Origin: Pseudoscleropodium purum
Taxonomy: Eukaryota > Streptophyta > Bryopsida > Hypnales > Brachytheciaceae
Reading direction: 5' to 3'
DNA length: 64,000 nt
Assembly: GCA_963969395.1 (NCBI GenBank)
Contig: OZ017797.1
Span: 31,868,001-31,932,000 of the forward strand
Each line of letters opens with the position of its first letter. Position 1 is the first letter of the stretch. Under the pieces are notes generated by a model. That model was not told the DNA's origin. It did no database searches and worked only from the letters and a program-made list of their open reading frames with translations. Below are positions 48,784-62,863 of this stretch, one piece after another. Made by a program: the position numbers and the translations under genes.

Positions 48784-50150
48784 TATCTTCATCCCTGTTT
48801 CAAGCATCCACCCATCCGCACTCGTTACCTTCACTTGTCCACTAGCATAGAGTCGACTTGGAATCAAAATGAGGCCACCTAAGAAAGAGCTTGCTATGGG
48901 ACTAGAATCTGTATGCATGAGATATTTTCCTGTTGCAGAAACCAGCCAGACTGATAATGATCTGATGGGTTAGGGTTCTTCTTCTTCTTCTCCATCCATC
49001 CATGTTAATCTGTCGAAGACTATCCACTCTGGGTTACAATTTCCCGTGACAAGACTGTCCTCCCCCAACTTTGGCAAACTCAGGTAGTCATGGACTTGAG
49101 CAGAGATGGCCATTGTTGATTTGCCGGCAGGACAAATTCCTCTGAACTGATGCAGTTTGATGCAGTTTTGAAAGCTCCGTCTGTTTTTTGTTTTTTGATT
49201 TTCGGATTGAGCTGTCACTTTTGTGAAAAAAATGTGTTGGAACTTTGATGGCGATAATGTAGTCAAGAGATTCATTGTAAGAGATATGAGATTTGGATGT
49301 TGTAATGCTTATGAAGCACTTGTTTTAAATTTACATTCCAGGAACTTGAGTTTGATCGTGTCTTTGGGATACAGTCAGACAGTTTTCATTGAAGTCTTTT
49401 CTTTTTTGTCAAGGTAATCTGATTAGGACAATGTGGTTTCGTTCGAGGGGTCGTCAAGCAAGCACTGATTTTGCCTTACTCTTGAATTATGAATTTCAGA
49501 ATTCGAGGTTTTTTCATGTCATGACACCTTCACAGTTCACACATACTGCAGGATGTGTGAGTGAACTCACTCTTGTTACAAAAGGAATTTGGTGTGACAC
49601 TTTTGTTCAGGCATTGAATGTGCTTTTGCATGAAAAGAAGAAGAGGTTATTATTGAAGGTAGGGAATCATTTGCGTGGGGTCCCATGAAAACCGAAGGTC
49701 TTTTGGTTGCTTTAAGTTGTGGTTTTTGAAAAGCATTTTTGTGGAATACCTGGCGTGTGTGTTTGAGAAAGTGTAAGCTGATCAATTTCTGAAGCAGAGA
49801 GCAAGAGAAAGTGAAAATGATAATTGCTTGAGAATGATCGCAGTCGAATCAACAATCAGAAGGCTTGGGAGGCTTCTACTTTCTTAAAATAAAATGTTTT
49901 TCCTATAGTTTTGGTTATTACCATGATATGATTTTTTTAGATTTTTAACTCAGAAAATCACAATAATTTCAGTCTTGCACCAAATGAATCTGCGAACATG
50001 AAGACTGATACGAAACATATTTATACATTCATGAAATAAAAAAATTGAAAAATATTAAATGAAATTTTATGGCCAAGTAATACATGTACAGTTTGACCTG
50101 GTTAGGAAAGATTCATTGGGAAACATTAAAATTATTGGGAAACATCAAAA
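48784..50150. other. 3' flank of the AOS gene
   Basis: The first few hundred bases after the stop are probably 3' UTR. No clear AATAAA signal was seen. From 49.2 kb on there are only short frames. Confidence 0.4.
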
Positions 50151-52745
50151 TTAAAGGTTAAAAGCAAGCCAGATCCTTTGGCCTCTCAAGTTAAAAAATG
50201 ACGATCTTCTCAAGTTTTCGCCAACATTTTTTGGTTTCTTCATAACACTTGAACGTGCATTTGAAGGCTGTTCTTGAAGTGCGAGTTTCAGGTCGGACTG
50301 GGACTCCGGCCAACAGACGAACAATCTCTCGCAGATTTGAGGTTGGCCAGATTCACAATCAGTCCTCATTCATTTCATTATACATACATCCACCCGCACA
50401 GAGTTTGGGTTGCCAGATTGTATTCATGTTCTCCATGGAGACGCCCTTTCCTTATTGTGAGCTTTCTAGGTGAGAATAAGTCTGCCGCTTCGGCAACGGT
50501 TTAGGGGAGGAGGGGAGCTAAACAACCCCTAAACAGGGGACAAATTTTTACACCACTGTAATTACAATGCGCATTAGGAAAGCATTTACACAGAACAGAC
50601 ATCGTGGTTACAAAGATTGTCGATGCAGGAAACTTTAAGATTTGAAGTCAAACAAGAGCTTTGAAGATCATTACATTATTCAGACCATTCCCGTAGTTCA
50701 TGGTTGGGTTTTGGATTTGGGGGTTTTCAAATGACACTTTTTCATGCTATTCAAACAGATCAGAGTAACATTTATGCATGCATTGTGTTGGTTCGTCTCC
50801 TTCGATTATGGTTGAAGCTGCACAACTCTGACAACAATCATTGAAGGACCGCTCGTTATCACAATCATTGCTCTTGGAAATGAACCAAATCTACAGATGA
50901 GATAAAGTAGAATCAAATAATGGGAGCTGGAATGGTGTCTCCAATCGATCTTCCATAAGTACTACAAGATCTGATTACTAAAATTCTGATTGAATTCAAG
51001 TGGACAACATGTGACTGAATCTGAGAAACAACAGTATCAGCAATTTATCACGTCTAGTTGGTTCAAGGCCAACTTTTCAATTTTACATACTGTACAAATG
51101 TACATCAGAGGCAATGCAGTGAATCACATTGCCATTCCCAAGAACTAGCCTTCTGCAGCACCAAGTTCCAGTCCATTCTTTCCAAATCTCAGCCCCGTCA
51201 CTGGCAAGGCTACGGTCAATTTTGTTACATAGGTGCGATTCCGGGGCCAAAATTGCGACATCATCGCACAAAGCTCTAAAAACTAGGACCAGTGAAGATT
51301 TCGGTTTGAATTCGCAAGCCCTAGACAGTGCCAAAGTCGTGGAATTCCGCCAATGAGACGTTGGCAGTAGTTCTTATGACAAGGGCAATTGTCAAAAACC
51401 CTCAACTCAGTAGCCTTGAAGCATTTGCTCCGCGATCAATCCAAGACCTCATGACGCCGCGCGCAGCATCGACTGCACAGAACACACGCACAAATGCCCC
51501 CTTTGAGACAGCGCAACAAATAAAGCAACGTAGTAAGCCACAAATTCACTACAAATACTTTCATTACATTGCATTCGTAGCTAACGACAAGCATCACACC
51601 GATCATCAATTTTGGTGTGATTCTGTCCCCCAAAATTGCACACAGCTCAAAAAATTTGAACGAGTAAAGATTTCCATTACAAGCAGGGCATCCTGACGAG
51701 TGCCAAAGTAGTGAAACACCGCCACTTTTAACGAAATTGAAACTCATTCATCGGTAGCAAATTACAAACCTCACACAAAATGTAACGAGTAACTAATCGT
51801 AAGCGAGAAACTAGTAAAATCGTACCTTCACATAACTGGAAACCGAATGCTCGCACAGTGAGCGTTCATGGCGGCGACAGAGCAGAAACCCTTGAACGCA
51901 TACGCCCAGACAAAGAGCATCGACAGAAATTTAAAGGACCACGCCATCTTCGAAATCACTCGACCTAGAATTGACAGCTACCTCATCACCCACTACCAAG
52001 TATTGCAGCAAATTGAAATGACCCTTGCGAAAAGAATTCAAAATGCGCTTGGAGCCGTTATCAATAAATTGTAGCTGTCACGTCAAGGCCGGCGCGGACG
52101 AACTCAGTCGCTGGCACAATTCCTTGAATGATGATGTGGGCAACAGCAAAGTGAGCTTTATTTGTTTCAGTTATTGCATTGGATCCCCTACGGAAGTCAC
52201 GGGATCCGAGGTTTGGCTTGATCATTCAACGGTCTTCAGTTTCAAATTCCGTGCTGTGTCTGTTGACGGGGTTGAATGATTCAAACCTGCCACTGCACAG
52301 AAGTTGGAAAATGTGCTTGAGTGACATTTGTGATGGTCGTATGATTGCACACCGATCGATGCTCAGAGTACTGTGGACTGCGGACTGCGGACACTATAAT
52401 TGTATTGATGATTGATACTTTGGAGCGGTTTTGACGGCCATGGATGCTCTAAGCTTAAGGACAAAGGACAAACCGTGTCCGAGGTGGACTAGGTCCTTCT
52501 CCTTCCCTGAAACCCGGTCAATGAGAGCTGGTGGTCGCGTTGGGCACTTCAAAGTGTGCCGCGGATTTGATGCTTCGGGCAGCAGTCAGTCCTCTGCGGG
52601 AATGCGCGCCGTTGGAGTGATTGGGGCACGGGATTCCAGTGTTTTTGAACAAATGATTCGTCATTCCCGAGGTGACGGTGGGATTCTGGATGGAACTCTA
52701 AGGACTTCAGTTTTTTTTGTCAAGAAGTGCTATATAAGGTAGAGA
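50151..52745. other. Balanced-composition island, product unknown
   Basis: Several longer frames sit here: 51868-52074 from an ATG (MAATEQKPLNAYAQTKSIDR..., 68 codons), 51328-51696 (122 codons) and 52431-52742 (103 codons). None shows a domain I know. Segments 51.23-51.36 kb and 51.61-51.73 kb resemble each other (CAAAATTGC.AC, CACA.AGCTC.AAAAA, GTGCCAAAGT.GTG), so part is an old tandem duplication. A real but unrecognised gene is possible. Confidence 0.3.
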
Positions 52746-55700
52746 AGCCTATTACCACCCTGATTTGGAATCCGAATATCTTGGGCCAATCCCAAGAGGG
52801 GCAAATATTTTTGTTTGAGGTGTATGCTTGTTTCACAAATCAAATTCAAGTGGAATTATAATTTTTTGATTAAAATTGTAATTTCTGTGAATTTTTGAAG
52901 TAGATTGTCTTGAAATTAAAAACCGCCCATCAAGTGGAGTCATAAATGTCCATAAACAACCCATTATCCCCTTTCCATGCATCTAATGGCGCTTAAGTAC
53001 TCACTAATATATGATTGACACATTACTCCATTTTATCATTAATGCACTCATTTTGTCAAAAATGAACTTTTCAAGAGAGGTTTTGGATATTTTTTTTTAT
53101 ATGGAATTGGGGCCAAAAGTAGGGGAAAAAATTAGGCAAGTCTACTTTAAGGTAGGTAACCTCCAAATCACCACTTTTGTTTCTATGCCTAATTACTTTT
53201 CATATTTCCTTGTTGGCACTTGAAAGGAGGTTCCAATGCACCATATAACATAACATCTTAATACCATATGCAAAATTTATGAAAAAACAAAGTTTGGTTC
53301 TAAACCAATTTCTTCTACATAGATAAATATGACAATTAGAGTCAATGGCACATTTGGAAGTAGCCACCTTAGCTTTACATCTTATAACATTATATGTTTT
53401 TTTGGAGTTTTGGAGGGCCATCTTAGCCCTATTTTCAACATTGTTCCCCTAGTAGTCTCAGAACAGTTGGTATTAGAGTTCTTTTTTAATTTTAAAATGA
53501 AAAAAAAATCTTAAATGAAAAAAACAAAAACTGACATAGTAGTTTCATTGCTACATCAAGCTATAAAATATGGCTTGTAGTGGAACATGCCAAATTTTTT
53601 AACAATGCTTTATATTGTGAGAAACTTGTGTATATTAGAGAACATATGTATCTAAATTGGTCCATATGCTTGACCTCGTATCATCCATGAGAAGAAGAAT
53701 TTGTCTGAAATCTTATAATATTCATCCAAGAAGGTATTAATTCATTTGGTTGTCCCTCTAGAAACTTCAAAGAAGGATATACATTCCATCATACCTATGG
53801 AGTGTTTAAGTTTTAACTCTTGTAGTCTTTAGGTCATCTTTTTGGTTAAAAATCATTCAAAACTACCATTTTCAATGCAAACAACAATAATTTTAAACAT
53901 TTGTTTCCTTTACATATCCAACCATGAGATCTTGCACTAGACTAGTATCATCATTTAGCTTGCCACAAAAGTTGCATCACTTGGGGGGTACCTTGTATGC
54001 CTAGTAAGGTAAATCCATTATTGAAAATGTCATGTAATTTTTGGCGATTAGAATTTGAAATCCTAATTGTGGTACACAAAATTAGGGTTTTAATTTTGAT
54101 TTGACTAGAATTTGAGTACATACAAATTCTAAAGTACTTTAATACTAAAGATTGAACAAAAATTAGTTATGTTTAATACAAAAAACAGTGCATCCTAACT
54201 CCTAAGGGCCCACTTATATATGTAGACAAAGACAACGAATTTTTAAGTTGTTTTTAGGGTTGGTAATGCCTTCACAAACATTGGAAATTAAAACAATGGC
54301 CATGCACTTCTATATGAGTAGGAGGAAAACAAATGAAGTAGAATTGATTTGTAGTAAATTTTTTTCACTTGATGAAAATGTCATCAATTCTTGTGTTTAC
54401 TCTTCAAACAAGTAATAATAACAACTGAAGTTGGCTTAGGATTCACCATTGATTTATTGACATTGATGACATTTGCAATAGAAAATTGTCTCATGTATTA
54501 ACCTAAAAATCGTTATTATTTTTCTAAAAACATTCAAACTTTAAATGTACAAATATATGTGTGTGTGTGTATATATATATATAATTAAACAAATAAAAAC
54601 TATATTTATAAATAAATATACACGTATATTAATTAATTAATTAAAATATTATTTTAGAATAATAAAAAATCAATTGCACCTATCTTGATTTTGAAATGCT
54701 AATGCTCAACAGAAACATCTCTTTGTCACTATTTTCAACAATTTTAGTAACTTTGATTTGGAAGTAACTTTCCACAAGAAAAATGGGGAGGCATTACCCC
54801 CCACCCCCATCCCGAGTATAGCTTTGGGATTGTAGCTTGATACACACACCATTTTTTTTTTAAAATAGAAAATTTTTTTGTGGGGGGAAGTTGCAACCCA
54901 AAAGCTTTACCTAGGGGGTTGCACCTCCCCGATCTACCTGTGTTCAAGAGTATATTCACGAAACAATGTAATTGATCTCCACTTTGTTCTTTCATTGCAT
55001 ACTTGTTCTTTGCAAGAAGGCAACCTATTCAAACGACTCAACTACATTGATTGCTTCAGTTTCAATCGACATATTCACAAATGTGGTCTACAAGGTTTAG
55101 GATTTAGCCTTGCATGAAGAACACAACTCAATGCTAATCATTCAACAAATGATGAATTCCAAACAAGAGCTAATGCGTAGATTGAGCATTGAAGAGAAAG
55201 CTTTCATGGTGGCGCTCCGCAAGCTAACAGTGTTGCACATACCTGCTAAACATTTGAAGTCGATACACTAACTATTCTTCAAAGAGAGGGATCGTGAGAA
55301 CTGATAATCTGTTCTCGTAAGGAGCATTCTCCAAACCTTTAGTTACGAGAATGGATTATTTTTCCAAACAATATATAAATGCAACTTCACAAGGCTGCAG
55401 CTACAGTCAATTGCATTTGGTGCCCGAATCTTGAAAGCCATTGTTTGAATGAGTTTTGGACTGTCGCAAGTCAGATCGGATCAGCTATGGTGAAAGATGA
55501 CAAGCTAGCTAGTTAGAAGCTCTTCCAATTTGTTGGCATAGGCAGCTATCCTGTCTGATTCATGGTCGGAGTTTAGCGATCAGAACAAATTTCTACCAAT
55601 TTCGTATCGTGTGCTTGTCGGTGAATTGGTGAGGCGAGCTTTGCGATTGATTTGCACAGAGGAGGCAATTGGGTGAGCACAAGAAGGTGTTCAAGATTTT

Positions 55701-58600
55701 GGGCAACAGTACTCCTCACAAGAATGAAAACGATGCCCTAAGTTGCAATCTAATCTGTTCTCAGCATACGGTGTTGTTTTTGTTTCTGTTTTTTCAAAGA
55801 GACGGTGACCATTGCAGCATACGGTGGTTTCTAACACACCTATTTTCAACATCAGTACAATACATCAACATATCAACACTTTGGAAAAATCAGAACTTTA
55901 TAAAAAAAAAAAAAAGAACAGAAATTCTTATCAATGACTTGTAGAAGACATGCGATAACATTTTTGAAAAAAAAATATTAAGAAATTCAATCGCGTACAT
56001 TTGCAAATGGGATCATTCAAAGCCAAGGATTTTTTGGAGTTTGAAAAAGTGGTCATTATCCTGTGTAGATAAATAACATAGAAACAGGCCCTTATTTTCA
56101 GAAATGCCTGATGAGAAGTGGCATTGCAAGTCGTGAGCCTTTGTTGAAAACTTGAAAATTTAGAGAAATCTTCCGAAGGGTTTGGATAGATGATCTTGGA
56201 ACGCGATGATTATGCGACAAAACGCAACCTTAAAATATTTTGAAATTTTACATCCTTACCTCCCCCACCACAACGCCTAGCAGCTCCAGTACAGTGCAAG
56301 TCTTTGCTTGAATTCATGATTTCTCTGAATGATGCCCATAACAACTGAAGCTGAAACTTGTGATGACGAAGCAGTTATAGCAGACATCATTCAATGAGAA
56401 ATTAACCCTGGCTTTCAAATCCCAAACAACCGGCACAAATTGGTTTCCAGAGAGAAAAAACAGAAGTAACTCATAATCTGAGAGAATTTGGAAGCGAGTT
56501 AGGAAATGGAGGATCACTAATTTATTCAATAGAGAACAAATTGGAACAAGTCTGGAAAATACAATTGCATGTATCTTATTGGTCAATAGAATTTGAGTGA
56601 ATTACATTTAGTGCATGCAAATCATGTCTTTACACATTGGTTGTTGATTTTTGGAGTTAGCACATCTAGCCTAATCTTTGACTAAAATGTGTGCATCCAA
56701 AATCAACACTCTCTCCAATGCAAAAGGTACATTTGGATCAAAAACCCATCACAAAAACCTAGGTATTGATTACATAAGATTTACACAATCAAAACATGAG
56801 CATCTATGAGAGCGTAGTATTGGTTTTGGACACACTTGGAGATTATACTTCAAATATTCAGAACTCATTTTTACCACATTCAAATAAGGCATGGTAAAGT
56901 GCTTTGGAATCTCTCAGTTGCCAATAAGATGATTAGGATCAAATGAAAACCATTTTTTTAATAATAGTAAGTATGCTCAATTGCAATCATAGACAGTTAT
57001 TAGTGTGCCTTATGTCTTGTAACAAGACTATTGTAAGTGCTTTAGATTATGGCAACACACTATTGTCAAGACATGATAGCACTGAGATCATTTTTTGCTA
57101 GCAAGGTCGCCAAAATGGTAAATACTACGGTAGTGTAGGTCTGGTCTGAGTAACCCTATTTTTTCACTTTAATTATTAATAAAATTTATTAGGCAAGTAT
57201 TTGCCGAAGCTGGTCGGTAGCATGGTACGGGAATGTTATTATGTTGGAACCGTTTATTAAACATGCATCATCCAGTGATAATTTCCTGCTGAAAAAACTA
57301 AGTTCCTGCTTGCAATTATTTTTTTTTTTTGAGCTCACCTGTGTTTATCGTTTACATTGGATTATACACCACTGAATGGTTTGCTTCACTACCACCTCGA
57401 TTAGATGTTGCCTGCGTCTTTCTTTCTCCTTGAAAGTTTTGAAACAGGCTTCCCATTGTGAAGAATTCAACACAACAGACATTCCACTGCTCTGAACCAA
57501 GCCACAAGAATCAATCAACAGGTGTGCATGAAGGAACTGAAACTACAAATAATTAAATTTATTGACTACAACTTCAGTGTTCCTATTGTAGCTAAAAACT
57601 CTTAACCTATCATCTCTCATGGTTGAATTTATATACCATCAATGTCAATGTAACTATGCAGTAAAACTTGTTTAATTATTATGTCAGTGTAATCTAACAG
57701 AGTCAAATTCTTGCAAAGAATAGAATTGTCAAATATCCTGCCCCTCCTATGGTTATTCTACTCCAAAGACAGTCGTGCAAAAATTGAATTTTGGTGACAA
57801 CAACGTACTTATAAATCCCAAGGGATCCAAGGTTGTTAATGGAAATGAAAATGGAATGGATTTAATGATTACCTTGAAGGACAATGATTGATTTTATATC
57901 AAGGTTGCTGTATAATTAATTAACTCGACTGTAAGGACGGTTGCAGCACTGCTACTCTGAACTTCCATTCAATCATGCGCCAGAATAATGCAGAAATACT
58001 TGCAAATACCGGTACGTCTGTTCTATCTGAATGCCAGGATACATTGGGTTTCCGTGTGAGTACGTTATTTGAATTCAGATTCTCGTTTAATTGTCGGTTG
58101 CAAACGACACCCGATCGCCACTTTCAAAGAAAAATGAAAAGATTCCACTTACGTTCAAGCAACTCCTCTCTAATTTCTGAAATTATGATAAAAATTGGAT
58201 AAATTATGATAAACTTGCTTGCAATTCCAGAAACAACTAAAGTAAGTGAAGTAACATGCACACTCCTAATTCCTGAAACGAATTTATTGCCACTCTAGGG
58301 CTAATTAGAAATTGAATTGGAGGCTCAGTAAATCCATACCAACTGCTCATCAAGGTTGACGAATCTCGGCCAGCTAGCTGATCATTTCCAGGCTTCTCTC
58401 CATGCGAAAGAAGCGCGACTTGGCAATTTCGCAGAAGACAAGCCAAAAAACACGGCACCTTGTAATTCGAAGCCGGGTTAAAAAACTCCGACACAGGAGA
58501 CGACTCCAGAATAAACAAAAAACTTAAAACAGTGATGATGTCGTACATTATTTGTAACTGAATAGCAACAGCTAAAACAGTTTCTTCAATCCCGAAAAAA
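52746..58600. other. AT-rich spacer
   Basis: Includes a GT/AT-rich tract near 54.55 kb and C/G-run patches near 54.8 kb. 53.33-53.56 kb resembles 59.6-59.79 kb: GGAGGGC, TTTTAAAATGAAAAAAAA, then GCCACATCAAGC-like ends. That suggests a dispersed repeat. No gene identified. Confidence 0.5.
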
Positions 58601-58700
58601 TCTAAAATTCAACAATGCAAGCTAGCGCGCATGTGATGTGACCAGCTTACCCTCCCCAAATCTCCAGAACGGAAGCAGCTACTTCTCTGCTGCCGGCCTT

Positions 58701-58716
58701 CAGCAGCAGCAGCAGC
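58701..58716. repeat. (CAG)5 microsatellite
   Basis: CAGCAGCAGCAGCAGC within a balanced-GC island. No clear coding frame is associated with it. Confidence 0.9.
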
Positions 58717-59091
58717 TTCAGATCGAGTCTCCCTCCGCCTGACGTCGTTGCAGATCCCACAGAACCAATACAATCCCAGGTCGGTGGCATGGCCAGGCTA
58801 AGCCATGCGCACCCCTTCAGTTCCTGCTCGGTGAGTCGTCGTGACTGTCAGGCTTGTAACATAACTTAATCCGCGATCGACCAATGCCCTACGAACACCT
58901 TCACACTTGCAGATCCTTGCCAGACCTGCAGGATATTTGCTATCGATCAGTCCTCATGGTTGCAACATGTTCTCTGGTGATCTGGTCCAGCTAGCTAGCT
59001 AATGCGTGGTTGATAATGTATTTCAGTTAGCTAGGAAGCGTGAAGCAACCCGGGGTGTCGTGCCACAGTAGTCGTTGTAAGGTACCACTGT

Positions 59092-59111
59092 GGTACTACT
59101 ACTACTACTAC
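59092..59111. repeat. (TAC)n microsatellite
   Basis: Consecutive TAC/ACT triplets just after a GGTACCACTGTGGTACTA palindrome-like stretch. Confidence 0.85.
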
Positions 59112-62100
59112 CGCAGCTATCTTGCAGTGCAGCAGTCATTCAAGACCGGCAACTGCCGGCAAACGTCGCCAATCGTACCACCAAACGTTACCTTGAATAA
59201 TCTAAGTTAAGTTGAGTGAAGTTAGTCCCCGTCCTAGCCGTTACTACCATACGGCTCTATCATTTCGATCTGCGCGAGCCCTGGAAGGACGCCGACGAGG
59301 ACGTTTTGTGTCCTTTCGATGGTCAACCACTGGACCAGGCTTTTGGCGTGTACTGAAGAATGGATGATTTTCATCCAATTTTCTGTGTGCAACTTTATTG
59401 ATGCTATATTCACATCATTGCATAACATTCAGTAGTTTTCAGTTTTCAGAGGGGCAGGCTTTTTGGGGGAATTACAGTCAGGTTCAGTAGTAGTGGGATA
59501 ATGGCCTGGCAGAATATTTATAGTCTGTACCATTTTTGGCCAATTCTAGGACCAGACAAACAAAACTACAAATAAATGTGATGATGGTTTGCCAAAACAT
59601 TTGAGGATTTTGGGGGGCTTGGGAGGGCTGTTTCAAGGCCATTCCAATTGTTTTTCGCTGGCAGCCACAGAATGGCCATTGTCAGATTTGATTTTAAATT
59701 TTAAAATGAAAAAAAAGTTTAAAAAACTAACTAATTTAAAAAAAAGTAACATGGCAGTCACTATGCCACATCAAGCAACAAGTGCAGCAAGTTTCCAGGG
59801 TCTAATAACCTCAGAGAACTTGGAGCCCTCCAATGCAACTGAAAATCTTCTAATGATGGTTTTCTAAAGAATCTACTAAGTCGAAAACCAATGTCATTTA
59901 ACCAATTGCTATCGAGAAAAAATTTGATGGCAAATTGAAGGGATTGCTTCATTTTACTACTTGTAGGAAGGAAGTATGGAAAGGATGTTTCTACAGTGAA
60001 ATCCATTGTTCATCGTGAATTCTCAAAGACTATGGGATAATTTGAAGATGAGAGTATAATTGCTTGTTGTCAAAATGTAGCAATTATATTTAAAGTGAAA
60101 TTTCAGACCTCATGTTGACATAATAGAATAACATTTTTCAAAAAACTTTGAACTTAGAAAAGTTGGTAAATCAAAATAACTTTCATCTTTAAAATCTATC
60201 TAGAATTTTGAATCTTCCATCAAAAGTTATGAATAAAATTCAAAGAAGATGTTTGAAAATGTGAAAGAAAATGTTCCTTCCAACCTCTTTTTGAAATTTG
60301 TCCATAACTTTAGGTTGGTGGATCTCAAGCGGATTTTTGGATATGAAATTCAATTTACCTGATTTTTCAACTTTTGTAAGTTCAAAGTTTAAAAAAATTT
60401 ACTCTACTATGTATAAATGAAGTTTAAAATTTTTCTTCAGAAACAATTTACACTTTTGACATAACCATGAGTGATTCAACTCCTACTAATTCTAATTTAT
60501 ATATCCCACATGGCTTGTTTTGCCTATTAATGCCTAAAATTACTTGACTATGTTTTCAATAAAACCGCTCCAAAATTGTCATTTCTAATACAAGTACCAA
60601 AATTTAGAGAAAAAAACATTCTTGGAGACATGTAACCATAGGTTCTTGTAGTATGTTGTTTTGAAAAAATGTGGAAAAAATCTCATAAATTTCCACTGTG
60701 CAATGCAAGATATTAGCATTTGAATTCACAAAAATCCCTTCTTTTGGCCTTGTAAAAAACAAGGCAATTGCACTTTACAAGGTTACATTTGCATGAAAAA
60801 ATACCCCAAATGGTGGTGCTTCTTTGGATATATTTTGAAACACGAGATTACACAAGTTGACTACACACTTGAAAAATTTTAGATCCTTTGAAATTATACA
60901 ACATATAGGGTAAAAATAGATAGTAGAAAAAAATAGAGAATGAATTAAAATACTAAATTGTTAAAAATTTAGTTTTGGGATCGAAAAATGTCAATTCCAA
61001 TGGTTGTAATGTTCAAATAAAGAATGTACACTCAATGTTTTTATTTTTGTTCAAAAATATTAAAAATTGAGTTAATGGAAGGACTTCAAACTTAAGTTTA
61101 TTTTAAAGTAGAAAATCCATAATTGCCCCACAAACTATAACTCCTTACAATTTTTATCCCATTGATCAAAATGGAAAGATTCAAATCTTTCCACATATAC
61201 ATAAATCTAGATAACTACTCTCAAATTTTTATTTTTAAAAGTAGTGATTTTTATTAATCAACCCGGATTGCCCAACCAATAAAAAACTGTATATCATGCA
61301 ATAACTTTTTAACCATGTAGTCAAAAGTTATAAAAATTGTTGGGCCTTAACAAAAAATTTGATCCCCATGTTGAGTGAATATTTCAAAGAAAGGAAATAA
61401 AAATTCCATTCATGGTGAAATGCCCAAAATTGCTATGTTGCCCCAAAATGCAACTTGGCCCTTTAGGAATTAAGATAGTTTGCTCTTAAAGTGACCATTT
61501 GAGCCAACCTATCCATTATTGTAATATGGCATATTTTAAGGAACATGTGCATTAATTTTAATTAGGGAATGCATTTAGAATATGGTTGCTTTAAAAACAA
61601 ACTATCTTACCATCTCATATGTATATGATGAACTTGAATGTCTTCTCAATTTTAAAATGGGAAAAAAAAAAGAAGCTTTTGAAGCAACGTTAGATAATTG
61701 TTGAATTCATTGTACCAAATGCTAAATCAATGAATTGAATTGAATGCCACTAACGAATTAAATGCCAAACTTTTTAGGATTTATTTCAAAGTGCTAAAAT
61801 TTATTTTGGTAATATAATTAAAATATCCAAATAAGTTTCAATGCTTTAAACCGTAGTATTATCTAGAATCTTACTCAACCACTTAAGGAATTAAGCGTAT
61901 ATAGAGTGTGGATTTTTTGACTGTAAATTTTTTTTCTATGTATGGAAATAGAGTTTGGAAGGATTCAAAAATTCTTTGGAATTTTTTTCTCAAAACATAA
62001 TTACTTTGAATTTTTTAATTGAAGATATATAGCCAACCTATGTTGGTCTTGTAGACCTTTCTATTTCCAACCACAAGCTACAAATAAACTTGATCAAGGA

Positions 62101-62590
62101 TTGGTTGCAATATCGAGAGACTTGTAGCCAATCATTATGTACGATAAGAGCAACATAATTTGCCCCATACTTATAAGATGATGATCTATTTCCAACCACT
62201 TAAGGAATTCATCATAGCTACACTCATGGTGTATTCAGGGAAATATTTTTCCCATGTTGGCAAATTGATTTAAAGAGGATTAAAAAAAATTTACATTTTT
62301 TGGGTCAAAATTGATAATACTGTGAATTTTTTTCCATCAAATTCTATAAAACCTATTCTTGTGATTTAGGCTACTATAATTCCGACCATAAGCTGGTTAC
62401 AAATTTGATGTAAGTGATAATTATGACTTTCAATGTACATGCCGTGATCATTCTATGCTTCAATGTACACCACTTGGACATTTTTGCAACTCTTGGAGGT
62501 TGTACAGTAGGTGAGCTGTAATATAAACACATGTGAGTGTAATATGAATATAGCTATGATTGGAAATTGAACAGCCTATCCTATGCAAAT

Positions 62591-62602
62591 GGGGGGGGGG
62601 GG
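62591..62602. repeat. G12 homopolymer
   Basis: Twelve consecutive G. Homopolymer length in draft assemblies is often uncertain. Confidence 0.9.
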
Positions 62603-62681
62603 AAGTCAAAAATGGGTTGCCTACTCTAATCACTATTAATCTTTGAGTGTGTGGAAATTGGGAAGCCTATACCACCATAAT

Positions 62682-62699
62682 GGTGTGTGTGTGTGTGTG
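62682..62699. repeat. (GT)9 microsatellite
   Basis: Nine GT dinucleotides within AT-rich spacer. Confidence 0.9.
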
Positions 62700-62863
62700 G
62701 TAGAAATGGATTGGTCAGTTATTCTAGGTACAACACTAACGGACCTCTAAGTTGAATGCTACTTGTCCTCATAGCTACTAGTGGATGTAGAATATTTTGC
62801 ATCATTCCTTTGAAAGAAGGACAATTGACACAACTAAATGTTATATGACCTAAATTCAAGACA

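Larger units (their letters stand above)
58601..59230. other. GC-balanced island with microsatellites
   Basis: Composition resembles the upstream island of the AOS gene and could be the promoter or 5' end of an unrecognised gene. No frame of useful length was found. Confidence 0.25.
59231..62863. other. AT-rich spacer with old repeats
   Basis: 60.5-60.9 kb has wording like the 0.93-kb family (for example TGCAAGATATTAGCATTTG), suggesting a decayed member. No genes. Confidence 0.4.

Noticed and set aside
56314..56586. 90-codon minus frame with hydrophobic stretches
   Set aside because: Hydrophobic residues follow from T-rich sequence; no start context, neighbour or motif supports a gene.
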